Source of the DNA: JADFQT01 sp965216025
Lineage (GTDB): Bacteria > Chloroflexota > Dehalococcoidia > Lucifugimonadales > UBA3495
Length of the DNA: 64,000 nt
Reading direction: 5' to 3'
NCBI GenBank assembly: GCA_965216025.1
Contig: CBDCEX010000017.1
Span: 1,054,001 to 1,118,000 of the forward strand
The notes beneath the pieces were generated by a model that saw only the letters and a program-made list of their open reading frames with translations, was not told the origin of the DNA and did not search any database. Positions 26,458-37,196 of this stretch are shown piece after piece. Within the stretch, counting starts at the first letter, position 1, and every line of letters begins with the position of its first letter. A program made the position numbers and the translations under genes.

Positions 26458-26886
26458 GTGAAACCAATGAGGCAAGTTGAACCGCTGGAGACTATTTGGG
26501 AGATTCCGGACGATTTGTGGGAGAAAGTTGAGCCAGTGATCCTGGAGGGAATCCCTCCCAAAACCACCGGTCGCAAGCGGGTCAACCCAAGGCCAATCCT
26601 TAACGGAATTATCTTTCGCTTACGTAGTGGTTGCCAATGGAACCATCTGCCCAAGACTTTTGGTGACGATAGTACTATCCATCGTACTTTTCAGCTATGG
26701 GTAGAATCGGGAGTGTTGAACCAAGTGTGGTCGGTCATGGTAGAGGAATGTGAAGAGCTGGGAGGTGTGGACTGGGAATGGCAAGCAGCGGATTGCGCCC
26801 TGGGTAAAGCTCGCCTGGGGGGGACGCAATTGGCCCCAATCCCACGGACCGGGGCAAGGCGGGCAGCAAGCGAAGCCTGTTGGTAG
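26458..26886 (+). CDS. IS5-family transposase, first frame
   Basis: N-terminal half: IPDDLWEKVEPVI, KRVNPRPILNGIIFRLRSGC, QWNHLPKTFGDDSTIHRTF, ending soon after ADCALGKARLGG. GTG 26458 follows GGAGGTG by eight bases, so I prefer it to GTG 26443. A run of seven G (26817-26823) is where the frame must slip by -1 to continue into the second frame, as is usual for the IS427 group of IS5. Contains the first catalytic Asp (ADCALGK). Confidence 0.8.
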   Translation: MKPMRQVEPLETIWEIPDDLWEKVEPVILEGIPPKTTGRKRVNPRPILNGIIFRLRSGCQWNHLPKTFGDDSTIHRTFQLWVESGVLNQVWSVMVEECEELGGVDWEWQAADCALGKARLGGTQLAPIPRTGARRAASEACW

Positions 26887-27302
26887 AGGGGGATGGAGGG
26901 CCTCTGAGTCTAGTGGTAGCTGGAGCCAATGTCCACGACACCAAGCTGCTGGAAGCCACCCTGGCAGCCATTGTGGTGGAGCGGCCTCAGCCCACTGACC
27001 AGGCACCCCAGCACCTATGTCTGGACAAAGGGTATGACAATCCCACCGGCCACCAAGCTGCCGCTGCCCACGGGTATCAGGCCCACATACGACGTATTGG
27101 TGAGGAGAAGCTGGATAGCTTCGGCGAGAAGACCCATCCGGCCCGACGTTGGGTGGTGGAACGAACCCTGTCGTGGCTGTCCAAGTGCAGAGGATTACTT
27201 GTCCGTTACGACAAAAAGGCATCCAATTTCCTGGGTCTTTTGCAACTGGCCTGCGGGCTACTGTGGTACCGGCGAGTTTGGCGCCTTACTGTTTTGAGAT
27301 AG
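26880..27302 (+). CDS. IS5-family transposase, second frame
   Basis: C-terminal half with SLVVAGANVHDTKLLEATL, LCLDKGYDNPTG (second Asp) and RRWVVERTLSWLSKCRGLL (Glu of the DDE triad in VVERT). In the -1 frame relative to the first part; upstream of its ATG the frame is open back to the G7 run and reads DAIGPNPTDRGKAGSKRSL, the normal connecting segment. A single fused transposase by -1 frameshifting is the likely product. Confidence 0.8.
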   Translation: MVEGDGGPLSLVVAGANVHDTKLLEATLAAIVVERPQPTDQAPQHLCLDKGYDNPTGHQAAAAHGYQAHIRRIGEEKLDSFGEKTHPARRWVVERTLSWLSKCRGLLVRYDKKASNFLGLLQLACGLLWYRRVWRLTVLR

Positions 27303-27309
27303 TTACTAA

Positions 27310-30300
27310 ATGGCTTGGCAAGTACAACGTAGAGATCGCATCTTCATCAGCCGAACAATCGTACTCGCCTCCCGAAGTTGAACAATGCGCGGCAAGGCCG
27401 TAAGCCATAGTCGAATCTGACCCCGGTGGATGACACCATTCGTGCTCATTTAATCTTCCTGAATTTATCAATTGATCAAAAGCAGGACCCCAAGCGTATT
27501 CGCCCAAGAACGCGCTATCACCGCCGCCGAGGTCGGGAATTGATAGTGGCCAATGCTCGTATGAATATTCTCCGGTAAGTACCCACTCCATGAAATCACC
27601 CGCTTTACCTTGGGGCACCAAGAAGGAGATGGATCGGGTCCAAATCTCTTTGCGCTCGACATCGTACTCTCGAATATCGGGGGGAGTGGGCTCACTACGC
27701 ACCTGAAAACAGTAGGCATTTACCCATTGGGTGTCGGGGTCGTTTGGATCAGTAATCAACAACCCACTATCCAATGCAGGCACATCTGAGGCGTTGGCAG
27801 TCCAAGTGGATATGGGCAACTCTACCTGCCAATTGTCGTACTCCAATGGCGCCCACCAAGTGGGTCGGCGCGAATCTGAGGTCTCACCTCCACTAAGGCG
27901 GGAATTCACGATCGTGGATGGATCTATATCCCGACAGCCCACCTGCCAGGGTCCCTGATAGCCATGTACATTTCCCCACTGTTCGTGGTATTGGCAGTTA
28001 TCGGCCATGAACGCCGATATCTCATGGTATGCAATCCACTGGTATTTCTTTCCCATCCTCTCTAGTTTGCGCGTGCCGCGAAGGTCGCTTCCGGCAAAGC
28101 GTAGGGAACTATCAAAAGCCCCAAAGCGTCGCGCGGTCCATCCCAATGAAACTACTCTCTGGAGGATATATCGCTGTATAGCTTGTATATCAAAACCTGG
28201 ACGGATTTCGTGCCGTGAAGCCCATTCATCCCAGTGCTCCTCGGACAGGGCGGCCACGAACCGGCAGTACGCATCATCAACTTCGCTGGAATCCGCTCGA
28301 TGGATCGACAAACGCTTGGAGAGTTGAAAATAAGAATCTAGAGGCGGCTCCGATGTGTCGCCGTCTTGCTGAACGGGGTCTTCATGATCATCTTCGGCTG
28401 GGAGGAAATCAAACTGTGGGGGTGGGACTGATTGGCAGGCTTCGAGGTACTCTTCCCACGCATTTCGTTCGATACCATTGAATCGCGGGATGAGTAGTTG
28501 CTCCCACTCATCGGCAGATCGCCATTGTTCCTGCTCGATCCCAATGGACAACCAATGGCGGGAAGTGTCCGTGGAATTGGTGCCCAAGATGTACCTTGCG
28601 AAGTCCCAATGTTGGACGGAGAATGGCATTGCATGCCAAGCGGATCGGCCGGCATCGCCACCAGCCGACTGTTCCATCTTGAGTATCAAATCTTGGGTTA
28701 ATTGCTCATCGGGGATCTCCGGGAATGTGCTTTGGTAAGGAGGGCAGACCAGATCCAGGTCGAGGTCTCTAGCGGCACCAATATAGACTGCACGCTCCAC
28801 CACTCCCCGGGCATAGTCTCTCAACAGCAAATGCGCCGGTGGAGTTCCACCAGCAAACACATGACTGTAAACCGATTGGGCTACGCGGCCCACTCCGTTC
28901 GCGTCGTTGCTACGCATGGAGACACCGTAGGCGACGGCATAGATGCGTTCGACGACATACGGGTCGTCGACGTCCGCAAATCGGTTTACGAGTAGGTCTA
29001 ATTCTGCCAGCCGGCCGGTCAAAAGGGCGACCAATCCCTTGGTTGCCCGGTCGCGCAAAAAACGGTTGGGAGTGGATAGCATCCAACCCAAGGTTGTAGC
29101 GGATAGGTCAACCACCTCCTCATCCACTGTGTCGCCGGGAGAAATATTGGACGCCCATTCGACCAGTCGGTCCACTGGCCCTTTGTCACCCCAAGTACGG
29201 TGGAGATACGTACTCCACCAAGTGTCCCTGTCAGGCATGTTGTCTTGGCGCAGTCTGCGGTCCAAAAATTCCGCATTGAAGGGATGCCCCGGGATAGTTG
29301 AGACTGTTGTGAGGGTATCCTTGGGATCGGAATGCATGCGCCTGTTGGCGATCAACTCGTTTAGCACGACGCGAGTTTCTTCGGAAAAGGCGGCCAGTTC
29401 GCGCCAGACCAAACTTTCCAGAAAGGCTCCTCCGATCCTCCATTGATACTGGAATTGCGGAGTTATTCGGACCAGCTCACGGCCGATACGCTCAGGGGCT
29501 TGGATACATAGTGCCTCGATAACGCCTTGGGGAACGAATCGACGTCCCTCGGCAATGTTGACTAAGGAGTTGCTCCGGTCGATCCATCCCGTCGCTTTGT
29601 GCCCGAACAGATGCGGGAGCCCTCTGGCGCGGTCCCTCCACCACCGAGGCAAGCTTTCGAACATCCTCGACACCCTGTTCTTGTCTAGATGCTGTTGCAT
29701 GATCACTTCGGCAACGATGTGATCGGCGAAGCGTTCAAAGGCAATGGTTACGATTTCGCGTGAGTCCCCGTTGCGAGTCTCGCGCATATCCTCCAGCAGT
29801 ATTCCTTCATCCACCATTCCGCGATACAGCGAACGGCTGAAATTCCTGCCGGGTAGGACACCGTTAACTACCCGCGCTGCGTCTTCTCTGATTAGCCAAT
29901 GGTCGCCGGTTTCGAGGAACCTCTCGGCTAGCCTTCGCAGCGCAAGGCTAACCAAGTTATTTTTAGGATCGTAGTCGAGCCGACCAGCCAGCTGCTCATT
30001 TGTGACGTCAATGAACGAATCCAATACGGCGGTTATGCCCTGACGCCCCCTCGGCAGGCGGGTTTGTCCGGTCGACTGTAGTACATGGCATATCGTCTTC
30101 AGGTACAAGGGATTCGCAAATTCAGGATACAAAATCGGCGTTGAATGGAATTCAATGCCGTGATGTTCGAAAAATATGCGAGTAGCTTCGTACTCATGAC
30201 CTCTGAAACCAAAATGAGTGACAGACGTAGCACGCCTCCCTATGTGCTCGGGGATTATCGCCCCTTCGTAAGTGCTCCGGACTGACAAAATTGTGGCAAT

Positions 30301-31674
30301 CCACTGGGATTGCTGGATGCGGGACAGAAATGCAGCAAGATGGCTTAGCCAAATGTCACGACCCCGACCCTCATTCACCTCGTCTATCATCAACAGCGCG
30401 CGGGAATTGGCCGATTGAGCGGCCGCCTCCAGCGCCCCTACGAACGTGTCGGGAGTTTCCCCGCGCATCCCAACTTGCTCGATCATCTGACGCCAAGGGT
30501 CGCCTGTGTCAGTGAACCGCTGACCCATTAACAGTACGACTGGTGCACCCGCGTCGATCCGCCGTCTGGCAAAATCGCACATCAAGTGGGTCTTGCCGGT
30601 ACCAGCACTGCCCTTGAGAATCATGAGGCGGTTGTTTGACACGCCTGAGGTTTGTCTCAGTTTGTACCCTACGCTATCGAGTTCTCTTTCCAGGCCACTG
30701 AGGTCCCTGGTGACGCGGGAGTAAGGATCCCTTTGATGCTGGGGGCGTTCCTCGCCATTGTCTCGTTGGCTTCCGTATTCGCGCTGAAGCTCGGCAATAG
30801 CGGGTTGAGTTTCGTTGGCGATACGGATTGCTCCAGCGAGCGCCTGCTGAATGGGTTGCACGCCCAGTTCACCAGCGGGGTCGAATTCTAGTGCCCTGAA
30901 TTCATCCAAGACTGAATCTACCGTGACCAACAAGGGTTGAAGCACCGGTATATCTAATGGCTGATGGTCATTCGCCCTTGGATGTCTTAGATATAGGGCC
31001 CTTTGACGCACGTCGATTGCGAGTGATTTGATCCGGTTGAATGATTCAATTGTACGCGCGAAGTCTTCGAGAGATTCGGCGATGTCTAGTTCGACGTGAT
31101 GCTGAGGGTTATATCGAGGACCTGCAGCGCCGATGGCTTCAGTCAGGCGTTCGTGAAACCAGTGTCTATCGAAGCCATGATTGCCAAACCAGTAATACAG
31201 TCGCCCGATCTGCTGGGGTTGAGAAAGTCTTTCCACCAGTTCCGAGGCGCCCCACCACATGAACTGAACTTGCATTTTGCGTTGTTGCGCCCAACCAACC
31301 CATTTCTGAACATGTTGGTTCCACCTATCCATTGCAGAGGTACGTCCTGAGATACGAGCATCGGCCCGATCAATGGGAACGCAAACGTAGTATCGCTTGA
31401 GAGTGGGATGTTTAGCGAGAGCAGTTTTGACGGAGTCGTCGATTTGCGCCAATTGGGAAGGGTCGAGCGAAAAGAAATACTTGGCTTGCCAACCCCATTC
31501 GTCTCCATTTTGCAAGACACAATAGCCCTCGACGCCGGCGTCAGGATTCCCGGTCCGGGTGAACTTAGCGTCGTGTGGTGTCTCAATTCGCGCAAGCTGG
31601 GTACATAGCTCTTCGAACCCAGCGTTCTGTGACCCGTTCAACGGGCGAATGTTATTCCAACTGACAGATACCAT
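27310..31674 (-). pseudogene. Avs-like STAND NTPase with Mrr-like nuclease, interrupted by IS5
   Basis: Main body of a protein of about 1,561 residues once the IS5 is removed. From ATG 31674: Mrr-like nuclease at residues 15-165 with Glu49 and Gln63-x-Lys65 (DAGVEGY, WGWQAKYF); STAND NTPase with Walker A LKGSAGTGKTHL at 352-363 and Walker B ALLMIDEVNEG; then a very long helical sensor region (TRVVLNELIANRRM). Its size and order (nuclease, STAND, helical sensor) resemble AVAST (Avs) antiphage proteins that sense a phage structural protein; closest in layout is the Mrr-bearing type IV class, by memory only. As it stands, the last residues VTISKQ are read from the IS5 end. No other lesion seen in 1,456 codons, so the insertion looks recent. 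Confidence 0.8.
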
Positions 31675-31873
31675 AATTTCGAAGTCGACGATATTTCGTA
31701 ATGAAGATTCAGTAAATGAAAACTTTGCAGAAGCAACCTTGGCTCTTGTCAAAGGCTTGGTGTCAATCCAGTTTTCAATCCTTACTTCTTGATTATGCCG
31801 GTCTCAACTCCCTCCGGGCTCGGCTAGTCCACGTGCTGGTGCAGGTTCTATTCCTAAGTGCTATAGAGTTTAG

Positions 31874-32389
31874 TCAAGATGATTTTGTCCCCATTACTAT
31901 TGCTCGCTTCTTGCAGATTGCCGAAAAGGAGGCTTCAGTTTTGGCATATCTGGTCGCCACCCCACGCCATTGCCTGAAGGTTCGTAATGCGTTCTCCAAC
32001 AAGTGACGTAGATTGTACAATCCCCGGTCGCAGTCCAGGGGTTCCTGGCGGTTTCGCCGGGGCGGTATGTCTGCTTCCATTCCCTGCTCCTCGGCTTGGG
32101 CTACGATGGCATCGCGGTCATAGCCTCGGTCCGCCAACTTGTATTTGGCTACTACGTCGGCAGTCAGGAATGGGGCCTGGGTGCAGTAGGCGGGTGTCCC
32201 CGCGGTCAGGGCCATACGTACCGGCAGCCCATGGGAATCCACTGCCAGGCGCTCCGTGAATCCGTAGGTAGGTGGGCGGATGTGCGTGAACAGATTCAGG
32301 GCCTCTCCTTCCTTCGGGTGCCATGTCAGTACTGATATCCGGGCCGACCTATTCTCATTGCTCTCTTCCGGTAGAAGGGCGTTGTCCAT
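31874..32389 (-). pseudogene. IS5-family transposase, C-terminal remnant
   Basis: Carries TYGFTERLAVDSHGLPVRMA (first catalytic Asp region), VVAKYKLADRGYDRDAIV (second Asp) and DRGLYNLRHLLENALRTF, RQWRGVATRYAKTEASF. Different from the IS5 at 26387. The N-terminal third is lost, probably by the MITE at 32424. 31675-31873 upstream of the STAND gene shows nothing else recognisable. Confidence 0.75.
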
Positions 32390-32423
32390 TGTCGTTCCTT
32401 CTTTCCTGAACCTAGGGATAGCC

Positions 32424-32574
32424 TAAACCAATACCAAGGTGGGATGTGCATTTCGGGGGTCTTGAAGACTACCGAAAGGATTCCACAGCACTTCATATCA
32501 CCCTTATGCCCTAACTGGTTGACCACAGACATTGCGGTCTAGCGATATGTACATTTCACCTTGGCTTTAGTTTA
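32424..32574. repeat. 151-bp MITE with IS630-type ends
   Basis: Starts TAAACCAATACCAAGGTGGG at 32424 and ends with the complement arm CACCTTGGCTTTAGTTTA at 32574, TA-bounded. Ends match the IS630 copies at 1-2490; the interior is non-coding and unrelated to the 1021 MITE. Confidence 0.8.
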
Positions 32575-32860
32575 GGCGTATCCAACTGAGGGCATATCCT
32601 CCGTCGACCGGGATTCCCCAGATCAAACCAACTTTCCTGGATATAGCTCCTTCTGGGATACCGTCAAATATAATCCCGCATTCCAAGGGCATCAAATGCG
32701 GCCTGATTCGCTCAAAGTCCCCGTTTCCATATAGCAACCACCGTCCTGCCAAGCGTAAAAGCCCCAAACCGCTGGTCTACGCCCAAGTCTCGCCCTTGGG
32801 AAGCCCCTTTGCCCTGGACGACCCCGTAACCGTAACCAATCCCGATGCTCCTGAGGTGGA

Positions 32861-33290
32861 CTAGCCAGGAGCCAGCCGAAGCCGGCCAATTCGTTCCAGT
32901 ATCCCGCCTAGCATTTCCCGGCTCACGAGCACCTCAGCAAGCTGAAACACCAGCCTTCCGGCATGGCGCACCAACCGTCCTCCAGTCTTGATCATCCTGG
33001 TCTGCAGACTGGTCAACGACCAGTGCTTCATTGCCTCCGGTAAGGCTAGCCTTCTCATGGAGTTGCCCAGGTTGTAAGCCAGTACGAACAACTCCAGCCT
33101 GACCTGATTGGCCACGAACTTGTGGCAGGACAACCTCGTCCAGTTCAGGGCGTACTTGCCTTCTTTTATCCATTGCTCCGCCGTCCCTCGGCCATTGTAA
33201 AAGCGGACTATCCCGATGTTTGGATAGCTCAGATTGGTGACGATGAAGCCCACTCTGGGAAACAGTTCTCCCTGGTGCCACTCCACCTTA
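32861..33290 (-). pseudogene. IS1380 transposase, C-terminal part (copy A)
   Basis: C-terminal third: VEWHQGELFPRVGFIVTNLS, VRFYNGRGTAEQWIKEGKYA (catalytic Glu) and FQLAEVLVSREMLGGILERI, ending at TAA 32861. Separated from the N-terminal part by the ISAzo13 insertion. In frame with it when the insertion and one TTA copy are removed. Confidence 0.85.
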
Positions 33291-34657
33291 GGGCTCGTCA
33301 CCGAATAACCATCTCAACTTGAGCGGTTGCTGGGCAGGATGGTATAGTTCCACTCCCCGTGAAACTCATGGCACCGCAGGTTCACCTGGGCCAGTTCGCT
33401 ATCAGACACTTTGATACCCGCCGGGTACTTGTTCGTGTCCAGGTGACACTCTACCCGCAACCCCTTGGTATTCCGGGTTCCGCCAATCAAGCTCACAATG
33501 ACCTCATGACTCACCAACGGCTGGCCCCGCCAGTTCTGCGTGATGAACGAAAACAACCGGTGTTCGATCTTGTTCCACTTGCTCGTCCCCGGCGGCAAAT
33601 GGCCCACCGTGATCGTCAACCCCGTCTCGTCCGCAAACCGCTGCAGTTCCCGCTTCCACAGCCGCACACGACTCCCGTTACTACCCCCACCATCGGCGTT
33701 CACCAGCAGCCGGGTTGCCTTCGGATACCGTGCCTGCCCCATCCCCCACCACCAGCGCCGGATACTCTCCACTGCAAACGCCGCTGTATCGTGGTCCACC
33801 CCGACATTCACCCAGCCCGTGTTCTCCGCTACATCATAGATCCCGTACGGTGTGGCGCGCCCCAAGGCTGGTATCACGAAATCGTACACCCGCACCCGCT
33901 CCGGGTCCCCTTGGGGCCGCAACTCACGCCCTCCGTTCTTGAAATTCCCGACCAGTTCCTTCTTCTTGGCATCCACCGAGATCACCGGCTCACCCGCATC
34001 CAGATACGTCTGCGCTTGCTGGTTCAGGTAGGTGAACTGGGCATCACGGTCAGGATGATCGCCACCCTCCAAGGTCTTGCTGTTGGCCTGCAAGCTGTAC
34101 TCCAACCTGTGCAAAAGATCCCCCACCAACCGGCGACTGACCCGGTGCCCCAACTGCTGGAGTTCAGCCGCCAAGTTCCGCAGGCTCTTGCAGGTCCAGC
34201 GCAGGGGCGATTCCGGGTCGCCACGGGTCACCGGCTCAACCAAGCGCTCCAGGTCGCTCAGCAGCGTTGGGTCCTGGCTCACAGTGGTCTTGCGCCCACC
34301 GCCCGGCTTGCGGACTCTGCCCGCGCTGACCCGCTCGGGCTGCTGCAGTTCTTGCATGCCCTGCTGGATGGTCCGCCGCGAGAAGCCGGTCGCTCGAGCG
34401 ACCCAGGTAACGCCACCCCAGCCCAGCGTCAGCGCTTCGGCTGCGGCGACCAGCCGCCGGGTCCGCTGGTCCAAGACGCCCTCAAGCAGGGTAAAACGTT
34501 GTCGGACAGCATCAATATTTTCCATGCCGACAACCTTACTTTATATTGCTTAATTCATGGACTCACAAACAAATCCCGCCTTACATCAAATGTTTTCCAT
34601 GCCGACAAGCTTATAGCATCCCCTCGATGCATGATAACGTTATTTGGTGACAAGCCC
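33291..34657 (-). mobile_element. ISAzo13-family element, complete
   Basis: 1367 bp with inverted ends GGGCTCGTCACCGAATAAC and GGGCTTGTCACCAAATAAC, flanked by TTA at 33288-33290 and 34658-34660. The intact target sequence (CACCTTAGAGACC) is seen in IS1380 copy B at 43600, confirming the insertion point and the 3-bp duplication. Confidence 0.92.
33314..34525 (-). CDS. ISAzo13-family transposase
   Basis: 403 residues. HTH at about 40-70 (WVARATGFSRRTIQQGMQEL). The catalytic region includes VISVDAKKKELVGNF, RLLVNADGGGSNGSR and PPGTSKWNKIEHRLFSFI, the conserved D...D...E pattern of the ISAzo13 group. Intact. A long opposite-strand frame over the same DNA is a shadow of its GC bias. Confidence 0.93.
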   Translation of the reverse strand: MENIDAVRQRFTLLEGVLDQRTRRLVAAAEALTLGWGGVTWVARATGFSRRTIQQGMQELQQPERVSAGRVRKPGGGRKTTVSQDPTLLSDLERLVEPVTRGDPESPLRWTCKSLRNLAAELQQLGHRVSRRLVGDLLHRLEYSLQANSKTLEGGDHPDRDAQFTYLNQQAQTYLDAGEPVISVDAKKKELVGNFKNGGRELRPQGDPERVRVYDFVIPALGRATPYGIYDVAENTGWVNVGVDHDTAAFAVESIRRWWWGMGQARYPKATRLLVNADGGGSNGSRVRLWKRELQRFADETGLTITVGHLPPGTSKWNKIEHRLFSFITQNWRGQPLVSHEVIVSLIGGTRNTKGLRVECHLDTNKYPAGIKVSDSELAQVNLRCHEFHGEWNYTILPSNRSS

Positions 34658-35562
34658 TTAGAGACCACTCTCCGAGCAACATTCCAGCTCTGGGCCTGGT
34701 AGACGAAGTCATGATAGGAGACGATGGGCTTCGGGGAAAGCCACTCCGTAGGCCGTATTAGCCGGGGCGCTATCTCCCGCTGCAGCACCTGGTTGGACCG
34801 CAGCCTGATGGCGTAGCCGATGTTTCTTGCTTCCAGATAATCGTATATCTCCGGCTTGGCGAAGGCGGCGTCAGCACGAAACAGCAGCCTGACCGCTGCT
34901 GTCAAATAACGCTCCACCACCGGATCAAGGACTTCTTGCCAATCATCGCCACTGTGGGCGTTGCCTGACCGTAGCTTCGCTGCTTCACAATCCCCGAACT
35001 GGTTGAACAGAAAGAGAGGGTGATAGCAGACGCATTCAAAGTGGCCGTTATAGGCTGCTCCCTCCTGCTGGCCATGCACTGGACTCTCGGAACTGTCCAT
35101 ATCCAGGATTACTCGCCGGTGTAGGGTATGGGCCATAGCTCGTTCCACCCACTGGGTATTTATTCGTGCCAGCCCCTTCAGGTTGTCCTCTTGGGTCAGG
35201 AACTCCGTCTCGAACCGGCCCATCTCACTGGTGCTGGCTCCTTTCCGCTCCGAGCCTTGCCATCCCACGATCACTCGCATGGCTGGGTCTTGGGAAAGGC
35301 GCACTGCGTCATTGGTGTCGTCGTAGCCGGCCAAGCGGCTGTAGATCGACTGTCTTAGCAGCGGAACCAGGTGGTGAAGGATATTGCGTCCGGTACGGCT
35401 TTCCTGGAGGTAGTCCTCAGCGATTTCGGTAAGGCCCAAGGCATCATCAAACTCTCGAAAGGCAAGAAGACCAGCGTCGGAGGTGATGGTTGAGCCGTGA
35501 AATTCCAGGCGGACTTTGGGGTTGAATTGGAGCCGGAGAGGGGCTTTTTCGCCGTCACCCAT
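34658..35562 (-). pseudogene. IS1380 transposase, N-terminal part (copy A)
   Basis: Starts at ATG 35562 (MGDGEKAPLRLQFNPKV). Contains RVILDMDSSESPVHG (first catalytic Asp) and VRLLFRADAAFAKPEIYDYL (second Asp), and runs to RRVVSK, where ISAzo13 interrupts. The present frame reads on into ISAzo13 DNA and stops at 34555. Nearly identical to copy B. Confidence 0.88.
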
Positions 35563-35767
35563 CAGGTGCCTCCATGATGCCTACGGCATCTTACTGCAAA
35601 GTGACATATCATGGAGTTATTATAGCTGGAAACACGCAAAAAGGGCCCATAATTAGACAATGGTTGAAAGACCATCGACGAATTACTGAGAAAGCTTTTT
35701 AGCCATATGGGAAATGTGGGTTAAAACACCCTCTAAGAGAAATATCTAAGCAGTTCTGCACCGGATT

Positions 35768-36694
35768 TCATTTAAGGACCAGACTCTGCAAAAGCTCCAA
35801 CAGGGCGGACGAAACCTCATCTGGGCGCTGAACTGGAAGGTCGTGCCCGGCACCCGCAACAATTCGGGACGCGACAAGTTCGGGGAAATTCTCCCGGTCT
35901 TCTGAAGGGTCTTCTATAGGCCTGCCGAGGCCGCTATCTGCTCCCCGCAATACAATGGACGGCACCAAAATCGGGGGGCTCTCTGCCAGCTTGCGCTCTA
36001 CTTCAACGAATCGATCCTCACCCGGCGCGTTCATATGACGATGCCGGTAGGAATGCACGGTAATATCTACGAAGTCGGGATTATCGAAGGAGGAGGCTGA
36101 ACGGTTGAAGGCTTCGTCTGTGTAGTTCCACTCGGGTGCCCAGGTTTCCCAAAGGTGACGGATGATGTCTTTTCGGTTCTCTTCCAGGCCTACGCGCCCC
36201 TGCTCAGTATTGAAGTACCACTGGTACCAGCGCCTTGCTTCGGCAATTGCCGAAGCTGGCCGCTCTCTCGTTATGGTGTTCTGTACCGAATAGCCGCCGA
36301 TAGCAACTTGAGCCTTGACCATTTGAGGATGGAGGATAGATGTGATGCAGGCCGCGCGATTCCCCCAGTCGAAGCCTGCTAGTGCGAATTGACCGATACC
36401 CAACGCTTCCGCAAAGTCAACGACGTCCTGCGCGATTGCCGCCTGCTCGGCCATGCGAGGGGACTCCGGATTACGAAAGCTAGTGGGCCCGTATCCTCGA
36501 AGGTATGGGACCAGAACCCTATAGCCAGCCTCGACTAACATGGGTACTACTTCGTCCCAAGCGCGCACATCATAGGGAAATCCGTGAAGGAGTATGATTG
36601 GGAACCCGGAGGTGTTTCCGTGATCCCCATACCCTATGTTTAGCACTGGAGTTTGGACGAATTTCACGCTCGATAATTCAATCAAGATGACCAC
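35768..36694 (-). CDS. alpha/beta hydrolase, epoxide-hydrolase-like
   Basis: 308 residues from GTG 36694; a longer frame upstream is made of a MITE. Oxyanion motif HGFPYD (LLHGFPYDVRAWDEV). The nucleophile elbow is GFDWGN with Asp in place of Ser, as in epoxide hydrolases and haloalkane dehalogenases. The cap region WYQWYFNTEQGR is Trp-rich, and the C-terminal GAGHDLPVQRPDEV carries the catalytic His. Cytosolic, probably hydrolysing an epoxide or halide through an alkyl-enzyme ester; substrate unknown. 35738-35767 and 36695-36904 hold no other gene. Confidence 0.82.
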   Translation of the reverse strand: MVILIELSSVKFVQTPVLNIGYGDHGNTSGFPIILLHGFPYDVRAWDEVVPMLVEAGYRVLVPYLRGYGPTSFRNPESPRMAEQAAIAQDVVDFAEALGIGQFALAGFDWGNRAACITSILHPQMVKAQVAIGGYSVQNTITRERPASAIAEARRWYQWYFNTEQGRVGLEENRKDIIRHLWETWAPEWNYTDEAFNRSASSFDNPDFVDITVHSYRHRHMNAPGEDRFVEVERKLAESPPILVPSIVLRGADSGLGRPIEDPSEDRENFPELVASRIVAGAGHDLPVQRPDEVSSALLELLQSLVLK

Positions 36695-36904
36695 TCCGAG
36701 TAGCGTCGTCAGTGACGGATTCGTAGTATAACCGAAACCTGAGATTCGGTGCTGCAGAGGCCTGGTTGAGAGCAGGGGTGCCGGAAATAGCCTGACGTTG
36801 AGAAATACGACGTGGATTTGCTGGCATGCGAATTCGTCAGGTAAACCGGAGACTCGCCGAGATTCCCAACCATTTCCCGCTTCTACGTCTCGCATCGACA
36901 TAAC

Positions 36905-37054
36905 TAAACTAAAGCCAAGGTGGAATCTACATTTGTGGGGCGATGAAGATTGGCTTGGGCACCACAGTGAAGCTCTTCCACCTGTACTTGTAGGGCGGTC
37001 CGGTGCCGCCGATTGACTTCCTCCATATGTGGGTTTCACCTTGGCTTTAGTTTA
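36905..37054. repeat. 150-bp MITE with IS630-type ends
   Basis: TA-bounded arms TAAACTAAAGCCAAGGTGG at 36905 and its complement CACCTTGGCTTTAGTTTA ending at 37054. Ends match the IS630 family and the 32424 MITE. Its insertion extended the hydrolase frame upstream and abuts an IstB remnant. Confidence 0.82.
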
Positions 37055-37196
37055 GGTAGGGCTCAGGGTCGGTGTTGAAGGCGATGAGCAGGTCCGTGGC
37101 CATCCGGTCCGCCACTGGCGCGCCCGGCTCCCGGGTGATGTACCTCTCTGCAGCCACGGGGAAAAGCACAATCTTGCGTTGGATGGGGCGCAATAT

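Larger units (their letters stand above)
26387..27306 (+). mobile_element. IS5-family element (IS427-like), complete
   Basis: 920 bp with terminal inverted repeats GTAACTATCTCAAAAC and GTTTTGAGATAGTTAC, and the direct repeat TAA at 26384-26386 and 27307-27309. Two overlapping frames form the transposase. It has inserted into the 3' part of the STAND gene on the opposite strand. Confidence 0.92.
32619..35737 (-). mobile_element. IS1380-family element, copy A, with nested ISAzo13
   Basis: Boundaries inferred by comparison with copy B (42930-44669): similarity starts at CCGGGATTCCCCAGATCAAA and ends at GCCATATGGGAAATGTGGG. The transposase gene (35562 to 32861) is interrupted at 33291-34657 by an ISAzo13 element flanked by TTA. 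Without it the frame is 443 residues and open. Confidence 0.8.

Noticed and set aside
33359..34702. 447-codon plus-strand frame opposite the ISAzo13 transposase
   Set aside because: Pro/Arg/His-rich shadow translation; the minus strand encodes a clearly conserved transposase.
36905..37039. N-terminal extension of the epoxide-hydrolase-like protein
   Set aside because: The extra codons are IS630-type MITE sequence; the conserved domain begins after GTG 36694.
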